Shown here piece by piece: positions 36,972 through 45,539 of a stretch of DNA of 64,000 nucleotides (within the stretch, counting starts at the first letter, position 1; every line of letters begins with the position of its first letter). The notes below the pieces were generated by a model. That model saw only the letters and a list, made by a program, of their open reading frames with translations, was not told the DNA's origin and made no database searches. The DNA lies in contig NZ_CP112998.1 of the NCBI RefSeq assembly GCF_026625565.1, positions 2,916,501 to 2,980,500 on the forward strand, written 5' to 3'. The position numbers and the translations under genes are program-made. This stretch comes from Dyadobacter pollutisoli (GTDB taxonomy: Bacteria > Bacteroidota > Bacteroidia > Cytophagales > Spirosomataceae).

Positions 36972-37226
36972 GTGACCTGGAATCTGCAACGTCATCCGAA
37001 AAGCTTTTTTGATTTACCTGACCGAAATTCTTTATTTCACAAGTGGTTTGTAGAATTTGAGAGAGAATTTCCGTCTGAAATTTCAAGATACAATACCGAA
37101 GTCTGTAATCCAGATGGCGATTGCGCTAAGCTTATCATGTTGATTCCAAATTTATGCGCTTGTCATACTCAGATCAAAGAAGCCTTTTTATCAATTGATA
37201 ATAACTTAAAAGCCAAGGGTTACTGA
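36972..37226 (+). CDS. Small possible gene or frameshifted remnant
   Basis: 84 codons from ATG. The residues look protein-like from about position 13 on (FDLPDRNSLFHKWFVEFERE, EVCNPDGDCAKLIMLIPNLC), and no other frame here is coding. The preceding frame (PGWYYAMQFSGDLESATSSE, ending at 37012) has equally plausible composition. A slip in the run of T at 37004-37010 would join them, so this may be the end of a broken longer gene. No family is recognised. Confidence 0.35.
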   Translation: MTWNLQRHPKSFFDLPDRNSLFHKWFVEFEREFPSEISRYNTEVCNPDGDCAKLIMLIPNLCACHTQIKEAFLSIDNNLKAKGY

Positions 37227-37293
37227 ACCTTGACAACAAATTTCATTAACCATTACGTACTTGCTTTCACAGAGGCGCGATTTAACAACCACC

Positions 37294-37782
37294 TCACAAC
37301 CCCGTTATCGTATACTGAATAGTAGTTGTGTAAGTTTTTACAGGTAACATGACCGACAAGCCGGTAATTTTGTACTGAACGGGAATATTATCTCGGCTTA
37401 AACCGAGGCCCAGGCTACCTGTAAAAAATGTCTGCGGCGATGTTGTAAGCTGAATGTAGTCGGTCCCGTTCGCGATGGTTCCGCTGCCGGTTCCGTTTCC
37501 CGTCCTTTTAATGGATAATAGCAATGAAGAATCCCAGTTGGAAGTAACGTTTTGATGCGCGCTGACAGAATATAAAAGCAAGGCCGTTACTTTCAGCATT
37601 GTATGCGATGCACTGCTTTCTTCAACATGGGTGTAATTGCTTCCAGCGCTGGTCAAACTCGAAGACAGACTGGTGACGGACCAGGTGCCGCCCGCAGGGG
37701 TACTGGTAGAAATGGCAATTGTCTGACAAAAACCAGAAGCACCGACGATCAATATCAGGAACAATAGTGTATATTTTTTCAT
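37294..37782 (-). CDS. Third putative fibre subunit of the usher-like operon
   Basis: 162 residues from the ATG at 37782, which shares one base with the previous stop (TGATG), so translation is coupled. Signal peptide (LLFLILIVGASGFCQ), then a Ser/Thr-rich beta sandwich with a C-terminal strand pair VQYKITGLSVMLPVKTYTTT and TIQYTITGL. The ending resembles the last strands of archaic-pilus/spore-coat-U-type subunits. It lacks the PSGS/APTEAGD signature of the other two subunits, so it may be a tip or terminator subunit. Last gene of the operon; role inferred from position. Confidence 0.55.
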   Translation of the reverse strand: MKKYTLLFLILIVGASGFCQTIAISTSTPAGGTWSVTSLSSSLTSAGSNYTHVEESSASHTMLKVTALLLYSVSAHQNVTSNWDSSLLLSIKRTGNGTGSGTIANGTDYIQLTTSPQTFFTGSLGLGLSRDNIPVQYKITGLSVMLPVKTYTTTIQYTITGL

Positions 37783-38327
37783 CAATTGTCAGTCATTGTA
37801 TAGCGTACCGTTACGTTCGAAGTCCCGCTTTTCACGTTAGCATAGTTCTGAATTTCCAGCGAATATGTCAATTTAAATCCACTAGTCCCATAACCGGTAC
37901 CGGTATAGGCACCTTGAATATTGTCTATAAAACGTGTCGAAGTATTGGTCAGATAAGTGTTGCTGGTAACTGCACTTTTGCCGCCCGTAAAGCCGAGTCC
38001 GCTACCCACATAGGGCGAAACCACCAGTTTGAGCAATACGCCCGCTGGTAATGTCCCCACCAAATCTCCCCGAATACTCCTGGACGCCCCGGTCGCCACC
38101 GCCGAGGTAAAAATCAGCCAGTTGGAAGAATTGGAAGTTCCCGTACCCACCAAATCGCCGGCTTCGGTCGGAGCCGTCATCGTTAATGTAACATTGGGCG
38201 AACCCGACGGCAGGACGTCTATCAGTGCTACCGATGGCATGGAAATGCTGACATTCACAGTAGTCGAAGCTTGTCCCAGTGCGTCAAACCATTGATAAAA
38301 AAGTAATATGTATATCAGGTACTTCAT
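37782..38327 (-). CDS. Second putative fibre subunit
   Basis: 181 residues with a signal peptide. The early strand ISMPSVALIDVLPSGSPNVT followed by MTAPTEAGD parallels the 42464 gene (VIPTVALLDIEPSGSKDITA, VAPTEAGD), and both continue with N-x-S-x-W-L. They are clearly paralogues. The C-terminal strand (YANVKSGTSNVTVRYTMTD) ends like secreted pilin domains. It overlaps the usher-like gene by 4 bp (ATGA) and the next subunit by 1 bp. Likely assembled on the surface by the operon's chaperone and barrel; this is inference. Confidence 0.6.
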   Translation of the reverse strand: MKYLIYILLFYQWFDALGQASTTVNVSISMPSVALIDVLPSGSPNVTLTMTAPTEAGDLVGTGTSNSSNWLIFTSAVATGASRSIRGDLVGTLPAGVLLKLVVSPYVGSGLGFTGGKSAVTSNTYLTNTSTRFIDNIQGAYTGTGYGTSGFKLTYSLEIQNYANVKSGTSNVTVRYTMTDN

Positions 38328-41032
38328 TTTTTGACGGATACCTCAAAGTTCCTTTCGGAAAAATGGATTCTTTTTTCGTTCGGTCTTACCCTGAAAATAA
38401 TGTCCATGGTTTTATCGATTTCAAGATGGAGCGACCGGTTGGCATCTTCAATAATGAAACGATCCTGGCTACCGGGAATGGATGCTGAAATGTTCCAGTT
38501 TCCGGGTTTCATTTCTTTAAATGAGAACTTTCCTTCGGGCGTCAGTTCCGTGAGAAAGCTAGTCGTTTCGTTAGACAATTTGATCAGGATTGTTGGTTTT
38601 TCGCTCAGTACCGACGATAATCCGTTTTGGCTGGGCTTTACAAAATCGACTTTCCCGATAATATTACCTGTTCTCGTAAATGGAATCTCAATCACTTTTA
38701 CACTATCCGCCTTCACGTCAAGATACATCGGAATTCTGATGTTTGGTATGACCCCCACTTGCTTTGATTCATTTTGAACCACACTCAGATAGTAGCGGTC
38801 GGGTGCTATGCCTTTGAAATAGAACTCTCCCGTGCTGTCGGTCAGGAATTTGTGACTGCCCAGCTGAATCAGATTGCCTGTTTTGGAAAATCCGGTGCCG
38901 GTCAGTTTTCCGCTGACTGAACCTACGTTTCGCTTTCTCGACAGCGGCACATTCAATTTGAGCGCATATTTTAACGAGAAGAATAATGTGTTCTGACCCG
39001 TGTTCTCCATATTGGGAACATAAGAGCGACCACCCGCAACTGTAATCCGATGCCTTTTCAAATCGAGCAGCAGTGATGCATCAAGGAAGCTTCTTCTGAC
39101 ATACAGCTCGTCGGGTGCATAATTATTCCGGTACATGAAATTAACCAGCAGCTTTTGTCCGACATTGATCCTCACATTGCCTCCGTAAAAGAACAGATTT
39201 TCAACGATATTGGAAGATGAAAATTTACTGGTATGCTGATGTTGCAGGTATCCGCCAACCCAAATCCAGGGAAAAAACCGGACACTAGGCTGTACAAGGT
39301 TCGAAAAAGACTCTTTTTGAGCCGTGTTGTCGAAGACAAGGTGATTTCGGGAATAGCCGTACTGTCCCTGATAAAACAACGCAAATTTGTCGGAATCAAG
39401 ATTGTAGGACAGGTTCCCGAAATTTTCGGAATAATGAAATGAAGCCGGCGCTTGCCTGTCTTGCCTCTCCTGAATTGAATAAAAAACAAGAAGCCTGTTT
39501 TGTTTATTAATCTGATACGACCCATAAGCCATATAGCTACGTTCCTTGGGTGAAATACTGTAAAAAGTTGCATCAAGACTTGGATTGACATCTGAGAAAT
39601 TACTACCTAAACCCAGTGTCAGTTTTCTTGTAATGTTAATCCCGATATTGTTGCTGATCAGCAGGCTGTTGTGGTAAAATCCATAGAAATTCTTGCCGGC
39701 ATAAATAAAGTTACTGGTCACCGTCACCCATTTTCGGGCTAATTGAAGTCGTGCGAAGACACCATAATCCGTTTTCTGTTTCGCGTTACCGGCAACAAGT
39801 TCTGTTTCAAAGCCGATATTCGCGGTTCTCAAACGACCGGAAATCCCCGCCAAATGAGTCCAGAAATTTTGCCTTTGAAATGTAACGTCCTTAGTCGCAT
39901 AGCTGGCCCCTAAATTGAAAAACCGGCTCATTTTGTAAGTTACCTTACCTCCAAATGCCTGTTTCTGACTTTGGGTGAAGCGGGCCTTTTGATAAAAGAC
40001 GGTATAGTCTAGTTTTTGGAATTGCTGCTCCAATTTGACCCCTCGGCCCAAACGGCCGAATTCCATCAGGTTGTTGAGTTGCAATACGTAATCTCCTGCC
40101 GAAATAACAGTGTTCTTTTTGTATTGATATTCCAATGAGTACTGGTCGTAACCTCCTGCTGCCGGGAAAATGATCTGGTTCGGGCCCCGAATTGTGAAAT
40201 CGACATGATGCTTCTCTTTCTGATCAACATATCCTCGTCCAGCAGCAAAATACTGATAGGCAATCCGCGTGCTGCCCCCATATGTATAACTCAAATATCC
40301 GCCCCCGATTTCAGCCGGCAAACGGAAATAAGGGTCTATTTTCTTGACTTTGGTAGAAAAAACAGGAACCGAAACAACCCCATAAACATCTTTTGGAATG
40401 TCAGGAGAACCTACCGATAAGTCTGCCGATCTTTCCCAGGCATTTTTTTCTGTGAAAGGGATAATCTGCGACGTTGTGACATTGACCTGGGAATTAGGTG
40501 CCAGGATAAGGCTGTCTGTCACATTTTCGACAATGCCGTAGTTAGTCTTTACGGCAAATTTCTCTTGCTTATTTCCAGAGTTCCTCACCAGGTACTGAAC
40601 ACGCAAAGTATCACCCTCCTTGATAAATTCAGGCTGGGAGACGATAAAAATTTCAAGCTTCCTTATTTCCTGAATGCTGATCACTGCTGGGGTAGTAACG
40701 ACCTCATTTCCCGATCTGATGGTAAAATCGATCCGAAAATCCCCTGCACTTTCACTTTCCGGCGTTCCGATCACAAAAAAATACCGTAGTTCTTTCTGGC
40801 CGGTTACCCGTTCCGGTCTGCGTTTGGAAAGTAATTTCCACTTGTCCGGAAGGGTAACCGATTCCTGAATTGAATCTAACAGAGGATCACGCGACGTTAC
40901 GTCAAAAAACAAGGTAAAATATCCCCCGGGAGTTACTGGGCCCGGCGAATTTGATAACCTGACAAGTATTGGAGATTGCCCAAACCCGTCAAGATTGATC
41001 AGCATAATTAATATAAAAACGAGACGGATCAA
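38324..41032 (-). CDS. Usher-like outer-membrane protein with Ig-like and barrel domains
   Basis: 902 residues from a TTG at 41032; the only early ATG (41005) would leave too short a signal sequence. After the signal peptide come two beta-sandwich domains (~20-230; NSPGPVTPGGYFTLFFDVTS, LRVQYLVRNSGNKQEKFAVK), then a ~450-residue alternating-strand barrel (for example ISAGDYVLQLNNLMEFGRLG, LGLGSNFSDVNPSLDATFYS). Two C-terminal carboxypeptidase-regulatory-like Ig modules follow (GSVSGKLTGTGF, FKGIAPDRYYL; TGNIIGKV, FKEMKPGNWNISA). Length and layout parallel FimD-type ushers (N-domain, barrel, two C-domains), but I see no sequence match to them. It sits between chaperone-like and subunit genes. 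Confidence 0.6.
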   Translation of the reverse strand: MIRLVFILIMLINLDGFGQSPILVRLSNSPGPVTPGGYFTLFFDVTSRDPLLDSIQESVTLPDKWKLLSKRRPERVTGQKELRYFFVIGTPESESAGDFRIDFTIRSGNEVVTTPAVISIQEIRKLEIFIVSQPEFIKEGDTLRVQYLVRNSGNKQEKFAVKTNYGIVENVTDSLILAPNSQVNVTTSQIIPFTEKNAWERSADLSVGSPDIPKDVYGVVSVPVFSTKVKKIDPYFRLPAEIGGGYLSYTYGGSTRIAYQYFAAGRGYVDQKEKHHVDFTIRGPNQIIFPAAGGYDQYSLEYQYKKNTVISAGDYVLQLNNLMEFGRLGRGVKLEQQFQKLDYTVFYQKARFTQSQKQAFGGKVTYKMSRFFNLGASYATKDVTFQRQNFWTHLAGISGRLRTANIGFETELVAGNAKQKTDYGVFARLQLARKWVTVTSNFIYAGKNFYGFYHNSLLISNNIGINITRKLTLGLGSNFSDVNPSLDATFYSISPKERSYMAYGSYQINKQNRLLVFYSIQERQDRQAPASFHYSENFGNLSYNLDSDKFALFYQGQYGYSRNHLVFDNTAQKESFSNLVQPSVRFFPWIWVGGYLQHQHTSKFSSSNIVENLFFYGGNVRINVGQKLLVNFMYRNNYAPDELYVRRSFLDASLLLDLKRHRITVAGGRSYVPNMENTGQNTLFFSLKYALKLNVPLSRKRNVGSVSGKLTGTGFSKTGNLIQLGSHKFLTDSTGEFYFKGIAPDRYYLSVVQNESKQVGVIPNIRIPMYLDVKADSVKVIEIPFTRTGNIIGKVDFVKPSQNGLSSVLSEKPTILIKLSNETTSFLTELTPEGKFSFKEMKPGNWNISASIPGSQDRFIIEDANRSLHLEIDKTMDIIFRVRPNEKRIHFSERNFEVSVKK

Positions 41033-41046
41033 TATACTTTTAATGG

Positions 41047-41868
41047 TTACTCAATCTGTAACGAGATATTCGAACCGAATAAATCCTGCTTCGTATCCGC
41101 AACAATGACACAATCGTATTTGCCTCTGGGCAAATTGTTCAGAGCTATTTCAAATGTGCTGCAATGGCCTGGATAAAGCATTCGGTTAATAGGTTCAGTT
41201 GTCTTCACCTTGTTGCCCGAAGCATCGTAAACCTCCAACACCACGCTGGCACGGATACCGAATACCCCTTTATTTTTCAGCGTAATGTTTAGCGAGCCCT
41301 GTTGATCCGGTACTTTGTTAAAAGTTACATTTTCATACGTTAACTCCGGACTTTCAAAACTGGCAACATCCACGATTACCTGTATGGCGTAGCGCACGCT
41401 TGAACTTACTTCAATGCCGTTTTTTTGCCGCTCCCGGATGGGCTCACCAACCTCCACCATCACCACTTCCCAGTAGGTCCCCGGAGATGTTTTGTCCTTA
41501 TCCATCCCGATCACGTAACGAAGGTCGTACTCTTCATTGGAAGCCAGCAATTTCTCGTCGACATTCGTTTTCAGTGCATTACCCAGCGACCTGGCGTGGC
41601 TTCCGGCCTGAGGATATGAAAATCCCTTTCCACACTCAGGAACAAGATCCTGACGGTATACTACTATACGTGACTCTTTCGGGCCTTCATTTTTAACGCG
41701 GATAACTCCCTGAACGGGAGTGTCCACGCTGCTCAACGTATGTGTGTGTGACAATCCATTCAAGATAACCACTGATGCCTGTATATAGCAGGGAGTCAGC
41801 AGTATAAGGGCTAATACAGCTGCTAATTTCATTGCAAATAAGAAATCGTTCGACAAAACTTGCTTCAT
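41047..41868 (-). CDS. PapD-like periplasmic chaperone candidate
   Basis: 273 residues with a signal peptide. Two Ig-like domains are visible. The first has TPVQGVIRVKNEGPKESRIV, EKLLASNEEYDLRYVIGM, SPGTYWEVVMVEVGEP and SSSVRYAIQVIVDV, the strand order of PapD-type domains (V-x-N; strand; G-x-Y/W; then a final strand before domain 2). The second has GSLNITLKNKGVFGIRASVV and YPGHCSTFEIALNNLPRGKY. Length is slightly above the ~230 usual for such chaperones. Between the major subunit gene (38 bp) and the usher-like gene (14 bp). Similarity was judged by eye, and structure comparison would decide. Confidence 0.55.
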   Translation of the reverse strand: MKQVLSNDFLFAMKLAAVLALILLTPCYIQASVVILNGLSHTHTLSSVDTPVQGVIRVKNEGPKESRIVVYRQDLVPECGKGFSYPQAGSHARSLGNALKTNVDEKLLASNEEYDLRYVIGMDKDKTSPGTYWEVVMVEVGEPIRERQKNGIEVSSSVRYAIQVIVDVASFESPELTYENVTFNKVPDQQGSLNITLKNKGVFGIRASVVLEVYDASGNKVKTTEPINRMLYPGHCSTFEIALNNLPRGKYDCVIVADTKQDLFGSNISLQIE

Positions 41869-41906
41869 CCGGGCCTGAACATAGCTCAGGCCCGGATAAT
41901 AGACGA

Positions 41907-42464
41907 TCAGTAATCTTCCAGCGTGTATGTGACTACCACTACAGGGCTTCCGGAGCGGATGTTTGCATAGTTATCATCAGCCGCAACAAATGAGTAAGTA
42001 AGCTGATGCCCCTGATTTTGGCCGGAAACTGTGTAAGCGCTCCCGATTCCATTGACAAGTATCTGAGGATCCATCGTAAGGGTGAGCGCTGCCTGGGGGG
42101 TTCCAAGCGTTCCATCGCCTGTTCCGGAGGCACCTGCTACCAGGTTAATGTCGATACCAGCCACAAGTACATCTGCTTCAACACTCACGCGCTTTAATGT
42201 GCTACCGGTCTGAATAGATGAATAATTTAACCATAACGAGGTGTTATTGGCTGGCAGAGTAATTTTGTCACCAGCTTCGGTAGGGGCGACAAATGTTGCA
42301 GTAATATCTTTTGATCCGCTCGGTTCGATATCCAATAATGCCACAGTCGGTATGACAACTGTGATATTGTGATTATCAATGTTACCCTGCGCAAACGCAG
42401 ACATTGAAAGACCAAAGCTTAAAGCTAATACGAGTACTGATAGGGAGGTAAATTTTGTTTTCAT
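41907..42464 (-). CDS. First (major?) putative fibre subunit
   Basis: 185 residues, first gene of the operon, as major pilins usually are. Signal peptide (VLALSFGLSMSAFAQ), then VIPTVALLDIEPSGSKDITA, VAPTEAGDKITL, a middle with Gly/Thr-rich strands and a final HQLTYSFVAADDNYANIRSG plus VVVVTYTLEDY. No cysteine in the mature part, low charge and alternating hydrophobicity fit a secreted beta-sandwich. It is a paralogue of the gene at 37782-38327. A -7 box lies 77 bp upstream. Confidence 0.6.
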   Translation of the reverse strand: MKTKFTSLSVLVLALSFGLSMSAFAQGNIDNHNITVVIPTVALLDIEPSGSKDITATFVAPTEAGDKITLPANNTSLWLNYSSIQTGSTLKRVSVEADVLVAGIDINLVAGASGTGDGTLGTPQAALTLTMDPQILVNGIGSAYTVSGQNQGHQLTYSFVAADDNYANIRSGSPVVVVTYTLEDY

Positions 42465-42540
42465 GCAGGGTAGTTGTTGTTAATTTTGTAATATTAATTT
42501 GACGATAAGGAATTAAAAGTATATTTAAAATGGTATAATC

Positions 42541-42548
42541 CAAAGTTA
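42541..42548 (-). promoter_or_regulatory. Candidate -7 box of the usher-like operon
   Basis: Reads TAACTTTG on the minus strand (consensus TAnnTTTG), 77 bp before the first subunit's ATG, in very AT-rich DNA. No clear -33 element. Confidence 0.45.
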
Positions 42549-42586
42549 TTTTTACTTTATTTTACGTTTAGAAGCCCCTTTTCAAT

Positions 42587-42622
42587 ATTTTGTGCCTTTT
42601 TGACCTAAAAACGGCACAAAAT
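42587..42622. promoter_or_regulatory. Long inverted repeat upstream of the usher-like operon
   Basis: ATTTTGTGCC (42587-42596) and GGCACAAAAT (42613-42622) are exact reverse complements, with nested TTTTT/AAAAA around GACCT. It lies about 40 bp upstream of the operon's -7 box, so it could be an operator. It is also 74-109 bp past the SMR pseudogene on the far side and could be a terminator of plus-strand reading. Confidence 0.55.
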
Positions 42623-42695
42623 CCTTCTTTCACATAACCAAGTAGTTTTATAGATAAAAGTCTTTTAATGATTTTTTAGTCACTAATCAATGATA

Positions 42696-42910
42696 TCAGT
42701 GGCTTGCAGAAAGCTTCATTAGAACGATTCCGGCCACAATCAGCAGCGCAGCGTGCGAACGGGCTACCGTTATTTCTTCACCAAGTAATACTACTCCGAC
42801 GATCAGCGCACCGGCGGCACTATGACCGTCCAAATCGTGTAAGCCGTACCCAGCGGCAACGTAGGCATTGAAATCGACAAAAGGCCGAAGCTGGCCATGA
42901 AAGAGCATAC
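42696..42910 (-). pseudogene. SMR-family multidrug transporter remnant (EmrE/SugE-like)
   Basis: Two frames together give the second half of an SMR protein: MASFGLLSISMPTLPLGTAY then TIWTVI in one frame (to ~42815), then AAGALIVGVVLLGEEITVAR and AALLIVAGIVLMKLSASH in the next, ending at 42696. A one-base shift near 42812 breaks the gene, and the first two helices are missing upstream, where a terminator lies instead. Intact SMR proteins have ~105 residues and four helices. Non-functional. Confidence 0.82.
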
Positions 42911-42920
42911 TTACCCAAAA

Positions 42921-42965
42921 AAATGAAGCCTTCCCCATTTTGAAAACAGGGAAGGCTTCATTTTA
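42921..42965 (-). terminator. Strong terminator of the SusCD locus
   Basis: Perfect 16-bp arms (42921-42936 and 42950-42965; inner GAAGCCTTCCC/GGGAAGGCTTC) with a 13-nt loop. On the minus strand the stem ends in a T-rich stretch. It follows the DUF3823 gene stop by 12 bp. Confidence 0.92.
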
Positions 42966-42977
42966 CTCTGAGCCTGA

Positions 42978-43670
42978 CTACTTCAACATCACCTTCTGGG
43001 GTGCGCCAAAAAGCATTTCACCCACCCCTGATGTTTTCACACCGATCCTGGCGTAGATGTAGTCACGGCCAGCCAATGCTGCCGGAAGTGTCACCGTGAG
43101 GGAGATGGGCTTGGTCAGATCCGTGATATTGGCTGCCACTTCCTGAGCATTCCCGTCATTGTTGTTCGGGTCAACGATCGTCGTCTTTCCAATGTACAGA
43201 TTGACCCTTTCCAGATTTCGTGAGGTGTTTAGCTGCTTTAAGTTAAAGGTTGCCGACACTTTCCCCTCTCCTTTCGAGTAGGTATCATTCTGAAAAACGA
43301 AGTAGGGCTGAACCGGGACGTCCAATTCTTTGGTACCACGAAGTTCTACCTCAATGGTGTCTTTATTGTCAAGCCACGGACCATTTCCGGGCAGACGCAC
43401 CAGCTTGTAGTTACCGTCAAAAAGCGATGCGGAAAATGTGCCGTCCTGATTTACATAAACCGGGATTTTGGTAAACAGCTGATAGCCTCGCTGCCATATT
43501 TCAAGCTGTACGCCATTGGAACGCACATTAACAGGCTGGCCGTCGTAAACCACACGGCCTTTCAGCACAGACTTTGGCTCAGGCCGGCTGTCCTTTTCGC
43601 AGGACGACAGCACGGTGGCGAATGTAAGTACGCACAGCAGCTGCGCGATCATGAATATTTTCGTTTTCAT
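42978..43670 (-). CDS. DUF3823 lipoprotein (SusE-like partner)
   Basis: 230 residues. A lipobox (ATVLSSCEKD) gives a lipoprotein. The mature part has KGRVVYDGQPVNVRSNGVQL, IPVYVNQDGTFSASLFDGNY and a second beta domain (GKVSATFNLKQLNTSRNLER), the usual layout of DUF3823 proteins. These are encoded third in many SusC-SusD loci and are probably surface glycan-binding lipoproteins. It lies 9 bp after susD and is the last gene of the operon. Confidence 0.85.
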   Translation of the reverse strand: MKTKIFMIAQLLCVLTFATVLSSCEKDSRPEPKSVLKGRVVYDGQPVNVRSNGVQLEIWQRGYQLFTKIPVYVNQDGTFSASLFDGNYKLVRLPGNGPWLDNKDTIEVELRGTKELDVPVQPYFVFQNDTYSKGEGKVSATFNLKQLNTSRNLERVNLYIGKTTIVDPNNNDGNAQEVAANITDLTKPISLTVTLPAALAGRDYIYARIGVKTSGVGEMLFGAPQKVMLK

Positions 43671-43679
43671 ATCAATGGA

Positions 43680-45527
43680 TCAATGGAATGGGTTCCGAAC
43701 GATTTTTGGATTATTATCGATGACAATCTGTTCAATGGACGAATAGTAATTGCCCATTTGAAAAAACCGTGGTGCACGGAAACGAGGCGCTACCAGCTTA
43801 TCAAACACATATTTTCCGTGCGTGGCATGCCCGGGGCGCACAACCCGGTAAGGATAGAGCGCATAAATAACCGCATCAGGATTGGAAGCATTTCCATTCC
43901 ATACCTCATGGGCTGTTCTCCACCGGATCAGGTCCCAAACCCGGTGATCTTCGAACGCCAGCTCTACGCGTCTTTCATTTTTCAACCGGTCCAATGTCAG
44001 TGTTTTAAGGCTATTCGCACCAAATCCTGCACGTTCGCGCACCAGGTTTACATATTTAAGTGCATTGGCGGTTTGACCCAATTCAAAAGCTGCCTCGCCC
44101 GCATTCAGATATATTTCCCCAAGACGAAAACGGATCCACCACATATCGCTGCGAATACCACGCGTGCTCGACATGGCAGTTTGGTCTACATATTTTCTCA
44201 GATAAAAACCTGAGTTAGTCACCTCAGTCTGGGAGCGCTGTGGGCCCGACGACCCGGTCAGTAAGCCGCCATCCTCATAAGTTGAGCCCAATGTATTGGA
44301 TTCCACATTCTGAAAGCTGCTTGTGGCCTGGTTCCAAACTTTCACACCAGCTTGAATCTGCACCGGAATGCCGCGGAATGAAGTGCCGGGATAAATGACA
44401 GTACCATATAGACGCGCATCTTTATTAGCAAAAACGCCCTGTACATTGTCATAGTAAATATAATCCGTGTTACCCGCATTTCTGGTTTTCAACTCGCCCG
44501 AGGTACCGTCGAGGTACTCGAAATCTTCCACCAGATTGAGCGACGGCGTGATGGATGAGGACGAAAGGTTGTCCTCACGTACATTGCGGGCAATGTTATC
44601 GTACGTGAACCCGTGCCGTTTATCCTTACTGACCAAAAAGTCCTGCGCCAGGATCACCTCCGGGTTGGCCGATTTCTTGGTAATGGCATCGTAAAAGTTC
44701 TCCCCCAGATCAGGGTTGGTCTTGTAAAGCTGATAGGCACCGCTATTGATAATCTCTTCAGATGCAGCGAGCGATTTGGCATAATAATCACTAGCCCTTG
44801 ACGCAGGAATACCTACCTCTCCACCCGGTGTGGAAATCGGTGAAGGCAAAAGGCTATTGTACTTCGCAATGGATCCGGCGTACAGCATCGCACGGCTTTT
44901 TAATGCCATAGCAGTAAACTTGTTGGCCCGCGTGTTGCTGCCGCCATTGCCCAGCTGCTCTTTGATCGCATCCAGCTCCGATGCAATAAAATCATATACT
45001 GCTTCTTCCTTGCTGCGCGGCAGCTGCAGATAGGACGGATCGCCGTTGTAATCGTAAATAAGCTGCTGGGTCACAAGCGGCACTCCGCCCATTCGTTTTA
45101 CGAGTTCAAAATAAACGAATGCCCTGAGGAAACGGAATTCAGCCGAAAACTGTGTTTTCTGCACTTCCGACAGCGAAGTACTATATGTTCCAATGTTCTC
45201 GATGGCCAGGTTAATGTCCCTGATCAGGCCGTAGTCCCAATACCGCCACCGATCGAACGGATAAGAAACGATATTGTTTCTGCCATCGTCATTGTTGGAC
45301 CACATGGCTTCATCATAAGCCGCAAACTCGGCCCAGCCCGTGGTGAGCGACGTGTGGGCAGGCAGGCGATCGTAATAATTGGCAAGAAGGCCGGTTATCA
45401 TTTTCGAGTCATTCCAGACCTGTTCTTCGAGAATGATGTTCTGTGGCTTTCTGTCGAGCCATTCTTCCGCACATCCCGAGAGGATCAGGATCGCTAAGAC
45501 CAGGATATATTTTGAAAATTTTGGCAT
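43680..45527 (-). CDS. SusD/RagB-family outer-membrane lipoprotein
   Basis: 615 residues with a lipobox (LILSGCAEEW). SusD hallmarks: an N-terminal TPR-like region (EVQKTQFSAEFRFLRAFVYF, KRMGGVPLVT), the GEIYLNAGEAAFELG helix and a C-terminal NERRVELAFEDHRVWDLIRW. SusD proteins cap the SusC barrel and deliver ligand. It follows the SusC gene by 12 bp. The ligand is unknown; no glycosidase gene lies within the operon. Confidence 0.95.
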   Translation of the reverse strand: MPKFSKYILVLAILILSGCAEEWLDRKPQNIILEEQVWNDSKMITGLLANYYDRLPAHTSLTTGWAEFAAYDEAMWSNNDDGRNNIVSYPFDRWRYWDYGLIRDINLAIENIGTYSTSLSEVQKTQFSAEFRFLRAFVYFELVKRMGGVPLVTQQLIYDYNGDPSYLQLPRSKEEAVYDFIASELDAIKEQLGNGGSNTRANKFTAMALKSRAMLYAGSIAKYNSLLPSPISTPGGEVGIPASRASDYYAKSLAASEEIINSGAYQLYKTNPDLGENFYDAITKKSANPEVILAQDFLVSKDKRHGFTYDNIARNVREDNLSSSSITPSLNLVEDFEYLDGTSGELKTRNAGNTDYIYYDNVQGVFANKDARLYGTVIYPGTSFRGIPVQIQAGVKVWNQATSSFQNVESNTLGSTYEDGGLLTGSSGPQRSQTEVTNSGFYLRKYVDQTAMSSTRGIRSDMWWIRFRLGEIYLNAGEAAFELGQTANALKYVNLVRERAGFGANSLKTLTLDRLKNERRVELAFEDHRVWDLIRWRTAHEVWNGNASNPDAVIYALYPYRVVRPGHATHGKYVFDKLVAPRFRAPRFFQMGNYYSSIEQIVIDNNPKIVRNPFH

Positions 45528-45539
45528 AGCTGATTTGAA

